DNA of 58,234 nt from Clostridiales bacterium (GTDB taxonomy: Bacteria; Bacillota; Clostridia; Christensenellales; Aristaeellaceae): assembly GCA_015056205.1 (NCBI GenBank), contig SVGS01000023.1, positions 1 through 58,234 on the forward strand. Reading direction: 5' to 3'. Made by a program: the position numbers and the translations under genes. Below are positions 1 through 8,915 of this stretch, one piece after another; the stretch's first letter is position 1, and each line of letters opens with the position of its first letter. Under the pieces are notes generated by a model. It saw only the letters and a program-made list of their open reading frames with translations, did not search any database and was not told where the DNA came from.

Positions 1-3000
1 TGTTGTCCGTCTCGCCGATCTCGGTGATCGTTCCCGTCGCCGCCAGCGTTACGCTCTCGCCTTCCACCAGACCTTCAATGTCCGCCTCGTCCTTGGTCAG
101 TGCGGTTCCGTTGTATTCCTTGCTGTCAGATCCGGTCGTGATCGTTACGGCCTTCGGGCTTACTGTCAGCGTGCCCTTATTAGCTGTTACTGCGTAGTTC
201 GGATTGTCCCCCAGCGTGACGTTGATGTCGTAGCTGCCGACATTCTCCCCTTCTTCACGGCTCAGCGTGTAGTTCAGGGTATCATCGCCCACCAGACCGT
301 TAACGACAGCCGTCAGCTCAGGATCATTATCGCCATAGGTCTTGGTCTTATTCTCAGCCGTCACTGTGACAGGCTTCTGACTGATCGTGAAGGTGCCGGT
401 CTTCACTGTCACAGCGTAGTTCGGATTCTCACCCGGGGTGACAGTGATGGTATAGTTGCCGACATTCTCCCCAACAGCACGACTCAGCGTGTAGTTCAGG
501 GTATCATTGCCTACCAGCTCGCCGGTTGTTATTCTTGCCGTCAGAGTGGGATCCTCGGCACCGTAGATCTTGCTATTGTTGTCAGCCGTTAAGGTAACGA
601 GCTTCTGATTGATCGTAAATGTACCGTCTGCATAACTGACAGCATAATTGCCCTGCGTCGCCGCACCCGTGGGAATGATCCTGTAGGTTCCTGCATCGTC
701 GCCGCCTTCACGGCTGACCGTATATGCAACTGTATCATTGCCAATCAGTCCGGTTACCGTCGCGGTAAAGGTTTCCGGATCCGCTTCGCCGTACGTTCTG
801 GACGCATTCTGAGCAGTCACGGTAACCTGAGCGGGCGTTACGGTCAGGGTTGTTTCAGCAGTCTTTGTAATATAGTTGTCATTTGTTGCCCGGACCAGAA
901 CGTTCACCGTTCCGACGTTCGTGATACTCGGCACTCCGGTCGACCAGGTGGTGCCGTTATCCGTACTGTATTCGATGGTCGTACCAGCGATTACATTCGC
1001 GGTCGCACCAGCGAAGTGAGTCTGTCCGTCATAGGTTCCGCTGTAGCCGGTCGCGGTGACGGTCATCGCATCCGAAGGCGTGATCGTGAAGGTATTGCCT
1101 TCATAGCTCACAGAGTAGTTGCCCTGTTCAGCATCACCGGATGCGGTAATCGGATATGTGCCGACATTCTCGCCGGATTCGCGGGTCACAGTGTAGCTGA
1201 CAGTGTCACTGCCGAGCGTACCGCTGACTGTCGCAGTCAGCGCCGGTTCAGCCGTTCCGTAAACCTTGGTGCCGGCCGCCGCAGTAACCGTGACAGGCTT
1301 GCGGGTAATAGACTGAGATCCATCCGTCACATTGAAGGTTACAGAGTCAAAGTTCGGATTGGTATTCGCGAACTGGCCGGAAGCCAGATTCATGGATGTG
1401 GTACCGAAGTCAGTCCGAATAGCTTCAGCCGTTCCGCTGAAGGTAAAGTCAGATTCCTTATACAGCGGGTTACTGATGACTACATCATAGCCGGTGACAG
1501 TATGCGCTTCGCTGTCATATTCAGCAGATGCCGTATGACCGGTAATGGTCACGGTTACGTCGATCGGATTGATCTTCTGATAACCATCCGTGACATTGAA
1601 GATGACGTTTTCAAAGTTATCATTCGTATTGGCAAACTGACCGGCCGCCAGACCCATATTCGTTTGGCCGGCATCCGTCCGGGCTGAACCAGCAGTTCCA
1701 TTGAAGCTGAAGTCAGATTCCGTGTAGAGCGGGGTGCTGATTGCGACATCATACCCGCTGACGCTGTGTTCAGTACCGTCATAATCGGTCGCATTGTTGT
1801 GGCCGGTGATGGTTACGGTTGCCGGGATCTTATTAATCGCCTGATAGCCATCGGTCACATTGAAGATAACTTTTGCAAAGTTTACGTTCTGATTCGAGAA
1901 CTGTCCGGCAGCCAGACCCATGTTCGTGGTACCGGCATCCGTCCGGGCCGCCGCGGCAGCGGTTCCGCTGAAGGTAAAGTCATCTTCCGTGTAGAGCGGA
2001 TTGCTGATTTCCACATCGTAGCCACTGACGCTGTGCTCAGCTCCGTCATAGTTCGTGGTATTGTTGTGGCCGGTAATCGTCACAACCACTTCATCCACGG
2101 CTACAATATCCTGATAGCCGTCCGTTACATTGAAGGTCACAGTGCCGAAGTTGTCGTTGGTGTTGGCGAACTGATCAGCCGCGAGATTCATCTGCGTCCT
2201 GCCAACATCGGTCCGGGCCGCTTCCGCGGTTCCGCTGAAGGTGAAGTCAGCTGCCGTATAGAGGGCAGTGCTGTACTCCACATCGTATCCGCTGATGCTG
2301 TGCTCGGCTCCGTCATAGGTCGTGCTGTTGTTATGACCCGTAATGGTTACCGTTGCATCAATCGGATTGATGGTAATGGATCCGTCTTCAGCGATCACAA
2401 ACGTGGCATTGAAGTTGTCATTTGTGTTGGCAAACTGATCCACTGTCAGATTCATGGACGTGGTGCCCGCGTTCGTCCTGGCAGCAGACGCTGTACCGGT
2501 GAAGGTGATGTCGTCAGCCGTATAAAGCGAGTTGCTGAAGCTCAGGTCATAGCCTTCCGCCTTGTGCTCAGATCCGTCATAGTTTTCCGTGCCCTTATGT
2601 CCCTTGACGGTCACGGTTACAGCTGCCTTTTCAATGGTCTGATGGCCATCAGTTACATTGAAGGTAACGGTTCCGAAATTGGTATTCGTATTGTCAAACT
2701 GATCCACAGCCAGCCCCATATCCGCTGTTCCGACATCCTTCCGGGTGGCAGAAGCATTGCCGCTGAAGGTGAAGTCGGCTTCCGTATAAAGCGGATTGCT
2801 GATCGATACGTCATAGCCGGTGATCGTATGATCCGCGCCATCATAGGTGGCGGTGCCGGTCTTACCGATGACGGTCACTGTCACGTCAATCGGATTGATT
2901 GTCTGATAGCCGTCCGTCACATTGAAGGTCACGGTACCGAAGTTGGGATTCGTGTTCGTGAACTGACCGGACGTCAGGTTCATGTTCGCCATGCCAACCG

Positions 3001-6000
3001 TGGTCAGGGACGCAGCGGCGTTACCCGTGAACCGGATATCGCTGTTGACATTATACAGGGCAGAGTTTGCGGTCGCCGTGTAGCCATTTACCGTATGCGG
3101 CTGACCATCGTAATCCGCGGTATTATTCGCGCCGACTACGCTAACCGTCACATCGATCGGGCTGATCGTCTGATAACCATCCGTCACTTCGAAGGTCACG
3201 GTACCGAAGTTCTGGTTGGTATTGGTGAACTGATTCGCCTGCAGGCCCATGTTCGTGGTGCCGGCATCCGTCCGGGCCGCGGAAGCCGTTCCGCTGAAGG
3301 TGAAGTCGTTGTCCACATCATACAGGATGGAATCAGCTGTCGCAGTGTAGCCGCTGACGCTGTGCGCTTCGCCGTCATAATCGGTGGTATTGTTCGCGCC
3401 GGTAACGGTCACCGTCACATCGATGGGCGTGATCTCCTGATAACCATCGGTCACATTGAAGGTGACAGACTTGAAGTTGTTGTTGATATTGGTGAACTGT
3501 TCAGCCTTCAGACCCATATCGGCCTTGCCGGCATCCGTACGGGCTGCCTCATCGGTACCGCTGAAGGTGAAGCTGCTGTTCACATCATACAGATTTGTAC
3601 TCGCTGTAGCAGTATAGCCGCTGACACGGTGCTCAGTGCCGTCATAGGCTGCGGTGTTGTTCGCGCCGGTGATTGTCACAACCGCATCAATCGGATTGAT
3701 GGTCTGATAGCCATCCGTCACATTGAAGGTTACGGTCGCAAAGTTATTATTGGTATTGGCAAACTGCTCCGCGTTCAGGCCCATATTCGTGGTGCCGGCA
3801 TCCGTACGAGCCGCAGCCGCCGTACCGGTGAAGGTAAAGTCTTTCGTCACATCGTACAGCTCATTATTCGCTACAGCTGTATACGCCGTGACGGTATGCT
3901 CCTCACCGTCATAGTCCGTCGTATTGTTCGCGCCGGTGACCGTCACGGTAACATTGATCGGGGTGATCGTCTGATAGCCGTCCGTCACATTGAAGGTTAC
4001 CTTGGCAAAGTTGTTGTTATTGTTGATAAACTGTTCGTCATCCAGGCCCATGTCTGTGGTGCCGGCAACCGTCCGGGCTGCGGCAGCGGTTCCGCTGAAG
4101 GTGAAGTCAGCTTCCGTGTAGAGCGGATTGCTGATTTCCACATCGTAGCCACTGACGCTGTGCTCGGCTCCGTCATAGTTCGTGGTATTGTTGTGGCCGG
4201 TGATCGTCACAACCACTTCATCCACGGGAACGATTTCCTGATAGCCGTCCGTCACATTGAAGGTCACAGTACCGAAGTTGGCATTCTTATTGGTGAACTG
4301 GCTGGCCGCCAGACCCATGTCGGTCTTTCCGACAACTGTCCGGGCCGCAATCGCCGTTCCGTTAAAGGTGAAGTCAGTCTCCTTGTACAGCGGATTGCTG
4401 ATCTCCACATCGTAGCCGCTGACACTGTACTCCTTACCGTCAAAGGTGCTGGAATCATGATGCCCTGTGATGGTTACCGTCGTATCGATCGGATTAATCG
4501 TCTGATAACCGTCCGTCACATTGAAGGTTACGGTGTCGAAGTTGGGATTGGTGTTGGAGAACCGGCCGGCCGCCAGACCCATATTGGTGGTGCCGGCTAC
4601 TGTCCGGGTCGCGGAAGCGGAACCGGTGAAGGAGAAGTCCTTCGTTACATCATACAGCTTCGTATCGGCTGTGGCAGTATAGCCGGTCACAGTATGTTCC
4701 GCGCCGTCATAATCGGTCGCATTGACGGCTCCAACGATCGTCACAGTCGCATTGATGGGCGTAATGGTCTGATAACCGTCCGTGACATCGAAGGTAACAT
4801 TGAAGTTATTGTTGTTGTTCTTGAACTGGCCGGCCGCCAGACCCATATTCTTTGTGCCGGCATCCTTCTGCGCCGCAGTTTGTGTTCCGCTGAAAGTAAA
4901 GTCATTTTCAACATTGTACAGCGTCGAATTCGCTGTCGCCGTATAGCCGTTCACGGTATGCTCAGCGCCATCGTAAGCCGCAGTGTTGTTCGCACCGACG
5001 ATGGTCACCGTCACGTCAATCGGACTGATCGTCTGATAGCCATCCACAACGGTAAAGACAGCATCAATGTTCTGGTTATTGCTGGTGAACTGGCTCTGGG
5101 CCAGGCCCATGTTCGTGGTGCCGGCAGCCGTCCTCTCAGCGCTGGCGGTTCCGCTGAAGCTGATACTATCCGCGGTGAACAGCGTGGTATCGGAGACAAC
5201 ATCATATCCGGTCACGGAATGTGCGCTTCCGTCATAATCATTGGAAGCATTGTGTCCGGTGATGGTAACATTCGCCGTGATTTTGTTGATCTTCAGTTCA
5301 CCGTCGTTAACGGTAAAGCTTACCTTATAGTTGCTGTCGTTATAGCTGAATCCGCTCTGCGCCAGGCCCATCGGATACGTTCCCGCATTGGTTTGGGTCA
5401 CAGAGGCTGTTCCGCTGTACTGAACCTTGCTGGCATCAAAACCGGAATTGCTGCTTGTGGCTGTATAACCGGAAACAGTCTGTGCCCCGCCGCTGTAAGG
5501 CGTTTCGGACTTGTTACCGGTGATGGTGATCGCCAGATCTGCCTGGGTGATGGTGAAGGTTCCGGGCTTATAGGATACATCATAGTAACCGGGCACATTC
5601 TCCGCGCTGGGAGTGATGGTGTAAGTACCGACGTTCTCCCCGGCTGCGCGGGTCGCGCGGGTGCTGATCGTATCACCGCTGAGAGCTCCGGAAACCGCAA
5701 CAGTCAGCGCAGGATCCGTCGCGCCATAGGTCTTGCTGTTGTCGTTCGCCTTGATTTCCAGCGGCAGCGTATAGTAGATCGTGATGACATTGCTGCCTTC
5801 ATTGATCGTAATTGCCTGCTTGGGATTATAGCTGTCGACCGTCAGGTTCCGGCTCTCATACGTCGTGGCAGGTGTAGCCGTTACCGTCGTGCCATAGGCC
5901 GCTGTTCCGGTCTCATCATTCTTGACAGGTGTGGTGGTACCCTTCAGGTAATGATGAATGGTATAGTTGTATTGCTTCTTTGTGGCTGTGTAAGTCGCAT

Positions 6001-8806
6001 AGTATGTCGCATCAGCATTCACATCCGTGATCGTTGGCGACCATCCAGCAAAGGTATAAGTATACTCATTCGTATCAGCCTTGGTCGGATCCGCGGGCTT
6101 CACGATGTCATTCGCACTGGTGCCGGCAGCATACTCCGTCGCTTCTTTCAGAACTGTCCCATCATCATCCACAAATGTTACAGTATACTTCTGAACACCT
6201 TCCCACAGATATCTCAGCGAGAAGTAATCATTTTCCCCTGTAATAACCTGTGTGGTGGTTCCATCACCTGCATAGTAAGACGAATTTCTCTCCCTCCATC
6301 GTGAGTTATCATTACCTACAACTTCACTACCATTGTATACACCGTAAAACTCGTAGTTGTCGGTATTCGGAAGGGTTGCACCATCATTAAAGTTCAAATG
6401 TTCAAGAATGTTAATTGGATCACCATAATATGATTTCCCAGAGAATCTGAAACCTTGGTACCAGCTGTATGTCGCATCTATTTCGTCAGAATGCATATGG
6501 AAATCGACATTATATGTCAGGAGCTTGGGTGTGTACGTAAACGTAATAGTATCAGTAGAATCAGACGCTTTGTCCCACTGGATATAGCTATTGGGATCGC
6601 AATCGTATCCCTCAATTGCCTCCATCGGATACTGGCACTTTGTTACTCCGTTTTCAATCCAAATATCCGCATCAGTGATGTTTGCAAGATCAGCATAATT
6701 AATTTGAGTTTCAGTTCTGGACTTCTCTGTACCATCAGAATTCTTGATAATCTTTATGAGGGTAAAGTATCCATTTGTATCAGCAGGGACAGGAGTAGCT
6801 GTCGGAGTCGGAACCGGAGTTGCGGTTGGTGTCGAGTCCTGAACGCTTGCCCCGGGTTCAAGTATATAGAGAACAGCATTTCCCGCATTACCCACTGTAA
6901 ACTTAATCTCATTGTTCCAATTGATTCCATTAACAGTTACATTATCCCCCTCAGCAGTAAAGTTTCCATTAAAATGCTGGGGATTCACATAGAACATGTA
7001 TTTTGTATTTGGTGTTAAATTGTCAATCGTTACTTCTTTCTTTGTATTAAGCTCTGAAATATCACGATAATTATTATCAGAGCCCCACTGGTTTGTCCCA
7101 GAGAAATTGTATGCCGAAGTATGAGCATCACTGCTTATTGTTTTAACAATGATTTTTAGTGTTACTGAGCCACTTTCTCCTACAGGAGTAGGCGTAGGCG
7201 CTGCTTCGAAGACCGCCTTGTAAGTACGCGTTGTCCAAACACCATCCGCATTCGGATCGTCTGCAATTGCAGGAGTAATAATCGGGTTTGTTGCACGGTC
7301 AGTATCAGAGATATCATACTCCTGATCGCCGACTACGACCACCCACTTTGTAAACACATAACCGTCATTAGCCGTAGCATAAACCGCTTCAGGCGCTGAT
7401 CCTGTAACAGCATTTACAGAGGCATAATAGTAATTCCGATTGCTGTTACTGCCGACATATCCGCCATTGGTACTGCTTGCAGAAATGGCAGCAGTATTTT
7501 CTTCAAACCATCCAGTCAGATTTACAGTGGAATTGGGGTTATAGTAACTCGGAATTATAAACGTGGTTCCGGAAATATCACCATTGTTAAACTGCCAGCC
7601 ATGGAAGGTATATCCCTTGTATTCCGGCTTCTCCGCAAGGGTAATTGTATCGTTCGCATTGTACTTTTCGCTGACAGTCGGAACAGTATATCCTTCCGGC
7701 TTTACGTCGCCAACACTATATACAATACTGATCGTCCCGGCATCTTTTTCTTGCTGTGTATATGTCGCTGTGTAGGTCGCGTCCTCCGTTGCGGGAACAA
7801 TCTCAGGAGTCCAGCCGGCAAATGTATACGAATACTGGTCATCAGACGCCTTTGTGGGATTACTATGTGAAGGTGTGGCACCTTCCTTTACATAAGTCGT
7901 ATCAAGGACAGAACCATCATCATTCAGCCATGTAATTGTATGATACACAGCTCCTTCGTCTCCAACAGCCTTCACCCAGAAATAGAGGCAGATCTTATTC
8001 TGACCATAAGACCACAGAATGTTTCTGCTGCGATTGATCTGACTGACGGGAACTGCGGCTTCATCAAGAACATTGCCACTGCCGTCTTTTACGCCGAAGT
8101 TGTGACCGTAATACTCAATTTCGTAGGGTACTCCCTTTTGAGACATCACAACATCGTCCAGATTCATATAAAACTGGGGGATATAGAAAGGAAGAATCTG
8201 CTTAATATCAACGTCATTATACTTGCCTATAACAAGCTTATCGGTGTCTCCCAGCGGATGCAGAAATTTCGTTACATCGAGAGAGTCCTTATCATTGGTT
8301 GTATGATTAAACAGCAATCCCGCTTCACCATTCTGAAGCGTCTGGAATGTTCTGATCTCAATCTGTTTCGCTTCATTTTCAAAAATCAGCATGTAGCGCA
8401 GTTCAATCGTGTTTGTGTCAGGAACAGGATAGAATGTCAGCGTATTAGTCGCCTCATCCCACGACCTGCTGTTATAATCCAGACTGCACCTGGCTATGGA
8501 CCCGGGCTTCTCAGTAGACGGATTTCCATTCGTCACTGTGCGGGTATGCTCATCCAGGATAATATTTTTCCCTGAATAAGTATACTCTCCCTTCAATACG
8601 TATTGAACAGTATAGGAGCACGTTTTATTGGGCGCTGTGCCTGTACTGAGTTCTTCAACCGTATTGTATTCAAGTTCTGTCTTCGCAGGCACGCTTCTTG
8701 TGTTGCCTGAAACAACCTCAGCCAACACGCTCACCGGTGAGATATTCAGAATCATCACCAGAGTCAGCAGCCAGGCGATCAATCGGGAACTGCGCTTGCT
8801 CATCAT
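1..8806 (-). CDS. Giant secreted repeat protein (InlB-like, MucBP-like, YDG and MBG repeats), C-terminus outside window
   Basis: A single open frame of at least 2935 codons starts at 8806 (ATG-ATG, preceded by GGAAAGGAAGATC) and runs off the left edge. The N-terminus has a signal peptide (basic MMSKRSSR, hydrophobic core, cleavage near VLAE). In order it shows InlB B-repeat-like units (YTFAGW motifs at about 7.8 kb and 6.05 kb), a Thr/Pro linker (TPTATPVPTPTATPVP) near 6.8 kb, a MucBP-like segment near 5.9 kb, an MBG_2-type domain near 5.7 kb, about 16 units of roughly 88 residues of YDG type (5.5 to 1.3 kb), then more MBG_2 units (KTYGDNDPELTA pattern) to the edge. This composition is typical of extracellular stalk or adhesin proteins; the ligand is unknown. 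It is the last visible gene of a minus-strand series and shares its ribosome binding sequence with the gene before it. Anchoring cannot be judged because the C-terminus is missing. Confidence 0.9.
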   Translation of the reverse strand, partial: MMSKRSSRLIAWLLTLVMILNISPVSVLAEVVSGNTRSVPAKTELEYNTVEELSTGTAPNKTCSYTVQYVLKGEYTYSGKNIILDEHTRTVTNGNPSTEKPGSIARCSLDYNSRSWDEATNTLTFYPVPDTNTIELRYMLIFENEAKQIEIRTFQTLQNGEAGLLFNHTTNDKDSLDVTKFLHPLGDTDKLVIGKYNDVDIKQILPFYIPQFYMNLDDVVMSQKGVPYEIEYYGHNFGVKDGSGNVLDEAAVPVSQINRSRNILWSYGQNKICLYFWVKAVGDEGAVYHTITWLNDDGSVLDTTYVKEGATPSHSNPTKASDDQYSYTFAGWTPEIVPATEDATYTATYTQQEKDAGTISIVYSVGDVKPEGYTVPTVSEKYNANDTITLAEKPEYKGYTFHGWQFNNGDISGTTFIIPSYYNPNSTVNLTGWFEENTAAISASSTNGGYVGSNSNRNYYYASVNAVTGSAPEAVYATANDGYVFTKWVVVVGDQEYDISDTDRATNPIITPAIADDPNADGVWTTRTYKAVFEAAPTPTPVGESGSVTLKIIVKTISSDAHTSAYNFSGTNQWGSDNNYRDISELNTKKEVTIDNLTPNTKYMFYVNPQHFNGNFTAEGDNVTVNGINWNNEIKFTVGNAGNAVLYILEPGASVQDSTPTATPVPTPTATPVPADTNGYFTLIKIIKNSDGTEKSRTETQINYADLANITDADIWIENGVTKCQYPMEAIEGYDCDPNSYIQWDKASDSTDTITFTYTPKLLTYNVDFHMHSDEIDATYSWYQGFRFSGKSYYGDPINILEHLNFNDGATLPNTDNYEFYGVYNGSEVVGNDNSRWRERNSSYYAGDGTTTQVITGENDYFSLRYLWEGVQKYTVTFVDDDGTVLKEATEYAAGTSANDIVKPADPTKADTNEYTYTFAGWSPTITDVNADATYYATYTATKKQYNYTIHHYLKGTTTPVKNDETGTAAYGTTVTATPATTYESRNLTVDSYNPKQAITINEGSNVITIYYTLPLEIKANDNSKTYGATDPALTVAVSGALSGDTISTRATRAAGENVGTYTITPSAENVPGYYDVSYKPGTFTITQADLAITITGNKSETPYSGGAQTVSGYTATSSNSGFDASKVQYSGTASVTQTNAGTYPMGLAQSGFSYNDSNYKVSFTVNDGELKINKITANVTITGHNASNDYDGSAHSVTGYDVVSDTTLFTADSISFSGTASAERTAAGTTNMGLAQSQFTSNNQNIDAVFTVVDGYQTISPIDVTVTIVGANNTAAYDGAEHTVNGYTATANSTLYNVENDFTFSGTQTAAQKDAGTKNMGLAAGQFKNNNNNFNVTFDVTDGYQTITPINATVTIVGAVNATDYDGAEHTVTGYTATADTKLYDVTKDFSFTGSASATRTVAGTTNMGLAAGRFSNTNPNFDTVTFNVTDGYQTINPIDTTVTITGHHDSSTFDGKEYSVSGYDVEISNPLYKETDFTFNGTAIAARTVVGKTDMGLAASQFTNKNANFGTVTFNVTDGYQEIVPVDEVVVTITGHNNTTNYDGAEHSVSGYDVEISNPLYTEADFTFSGTAAAARTVAGTTDMGLDDEQFINNNNNFAKVTFNVTDGYQTITPINVTVTVTGANNTTDYDGEEHTVTAYTAVANNELYDVTKDFTFTGTAAAARTDAGTTNMGLNAEQFANTNNNFATVTFNVTDGYQTINPIDAVVTITGANNTAAYDGTEHRVSGYTATASTNLYDVNSSFTFSGTDEAARTDAGKADMGLKAEQFTNINNNFKSVTFNVTDGYQEITPIDVTVTVTGANNTTDYDGEAHSVSGYTATADSILYDVDNDFTFSGTASAARTDAGTTNMGLQANQFTNTNQNFGTVTFEVTDGYQTISPIDVTVSVVGANNTADYDGQPHTVNGYTATANSALYNVNSDIRFTGNAAASLTTVGMANMNLTSGQFTNTNPNFGTVTFNVTDGYQTINPIDVTVTVIGKTGTATYDGADHTITGYDVSISNPLYTEADFTFSGNASATRKDVGTADMGLAVDQFDNTNTNFGTVTFNVTDGHQTIEKAAVTVTVKGHKGTENYDGSEHKAEGYDLSFSNSLYTADDITFTGTASAARTNAGTTSMNLTVDQFANTNDNFNATFVIAEDGSITINPIDATVTITGHNNSTTYDGAEHSISGYDVEYSTALYTAADFTFSGTAEAARTDVGRTQMNLAADQFANTNDNFGTVTFNVTDGYQDIVAVDEVVVTITGHNNTTNYDGAEHSVSGYDVEISNPLYTEDDFTFSGTAAAAARTDAGTTNMGLAAGQFSNQNVNFAKVIFNVTDGYQAINKIPATVTITGHNNATDYDGTEHSVSGYDVAISTPLYTESDFSFNGTAGSARTDAGQTNMGLAAGQFANTNDNFENVIFNVTDGYQKINPIDVTVTITGHTASAEYDSEAHTVTGYDVVISNPLYKESDFTFSGTAEAIRTDFGTTSMNLASGQFANTNPNFDSVTFNVTDGSQSITRKPVTVTAAAGTKVYGTAEPALTATVSGTLGSDTVSYTVTRESGENVGTYPITASGDAEQGNYSVSYEGNTFTITPSDAMTVTATGYSGTYDGQTHFAGATANVIAGTTIEYSTDNGTTWSTGVPSITNVGTVNVLVRATNDNYITKTAETTLTVTPAQVTVTAQNASRTYGEADPETFTATVTGLIGNDTVAYTVSREGGDDAGTYRIIPTGAATQGNYAVSYADGTFTINQKLVTLTADNNSKIYGAEDPTLTARITTGELVGNDTLNYTLSRAVGENVGNYTITVTPGENPNYAVTVKTGTFTISQKPVTVTAENKTKTYGDNDPELTAVVNGLVGDDTLNYTLSREEGENVGSYDINVTLGDNPNYAVTANKGTLTVSPKAVTITTGSDSKEYNGTALTKDEADIEGLVEGESVTLAATGTITEIGETDN
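1310..5540 (-). repeat. About 16 tandem 265-bp (88-residue) YDG-type repeats
   Basis: Within the giant gene the plus-strand string ctgata(g/a)cc(g/a)tccgtcac recurs about every 265 bp (near 1575, 1840, 2112, 2640, 2908, 3172, 3438, 3700, 3975, 4240, 4503, 4770, 5033, with variants near 1321, 2370 and 5290). Each encoded unit has the pattern VTITGHNNTxDYDGAEHSV, then GYD/GYT, LYT, DFTFSGTA, DAGTTNMGLAAGQF and VTDGYQ. The DYDG core fits the YDG bacterial Ig-like family. Units differ by many substitutions, so the array is not a recent amplification. Confidence 0.85.
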
Positions 8807-8871
8807 ACGGATCTTCCTTTCCATACGCGGTACTTTAGTTTCGCGTTGCCCATTTCCTGTAATCGGGTATT

Positions 8872-8905
8872 CCAGGATGCCCGGATTCTGATCCGAACAT
8901 CCTGG
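8872..8905 (-). other. Intercistronic hairpin upstream of the giant gene
   Basis: The arms ccaggatg (8872-8879) and catcctgg (8898-8905), with an inner cggat/atccg pairing, lie between the stop of the 980-residue gene (8916) and the start of the giant gene. No U-run follows on the minus strand, so it is more likely an mRNA-processing or stabilising element than a terminator. Confidence 0.5.
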
Positions 8906-8915
8906 TTTTTATTCC

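Noticed and set aside
1766..6304. Plus-strand open frame of 1512 codons opposite the giant gene
   Set aside because: It is the antisense shadow of the repeat array: the minus strand has a signal peptide, ribosome binding site and recognisable domains. The plus frame has repetitive Arg/Ile/His-rich sequence with no start signal.
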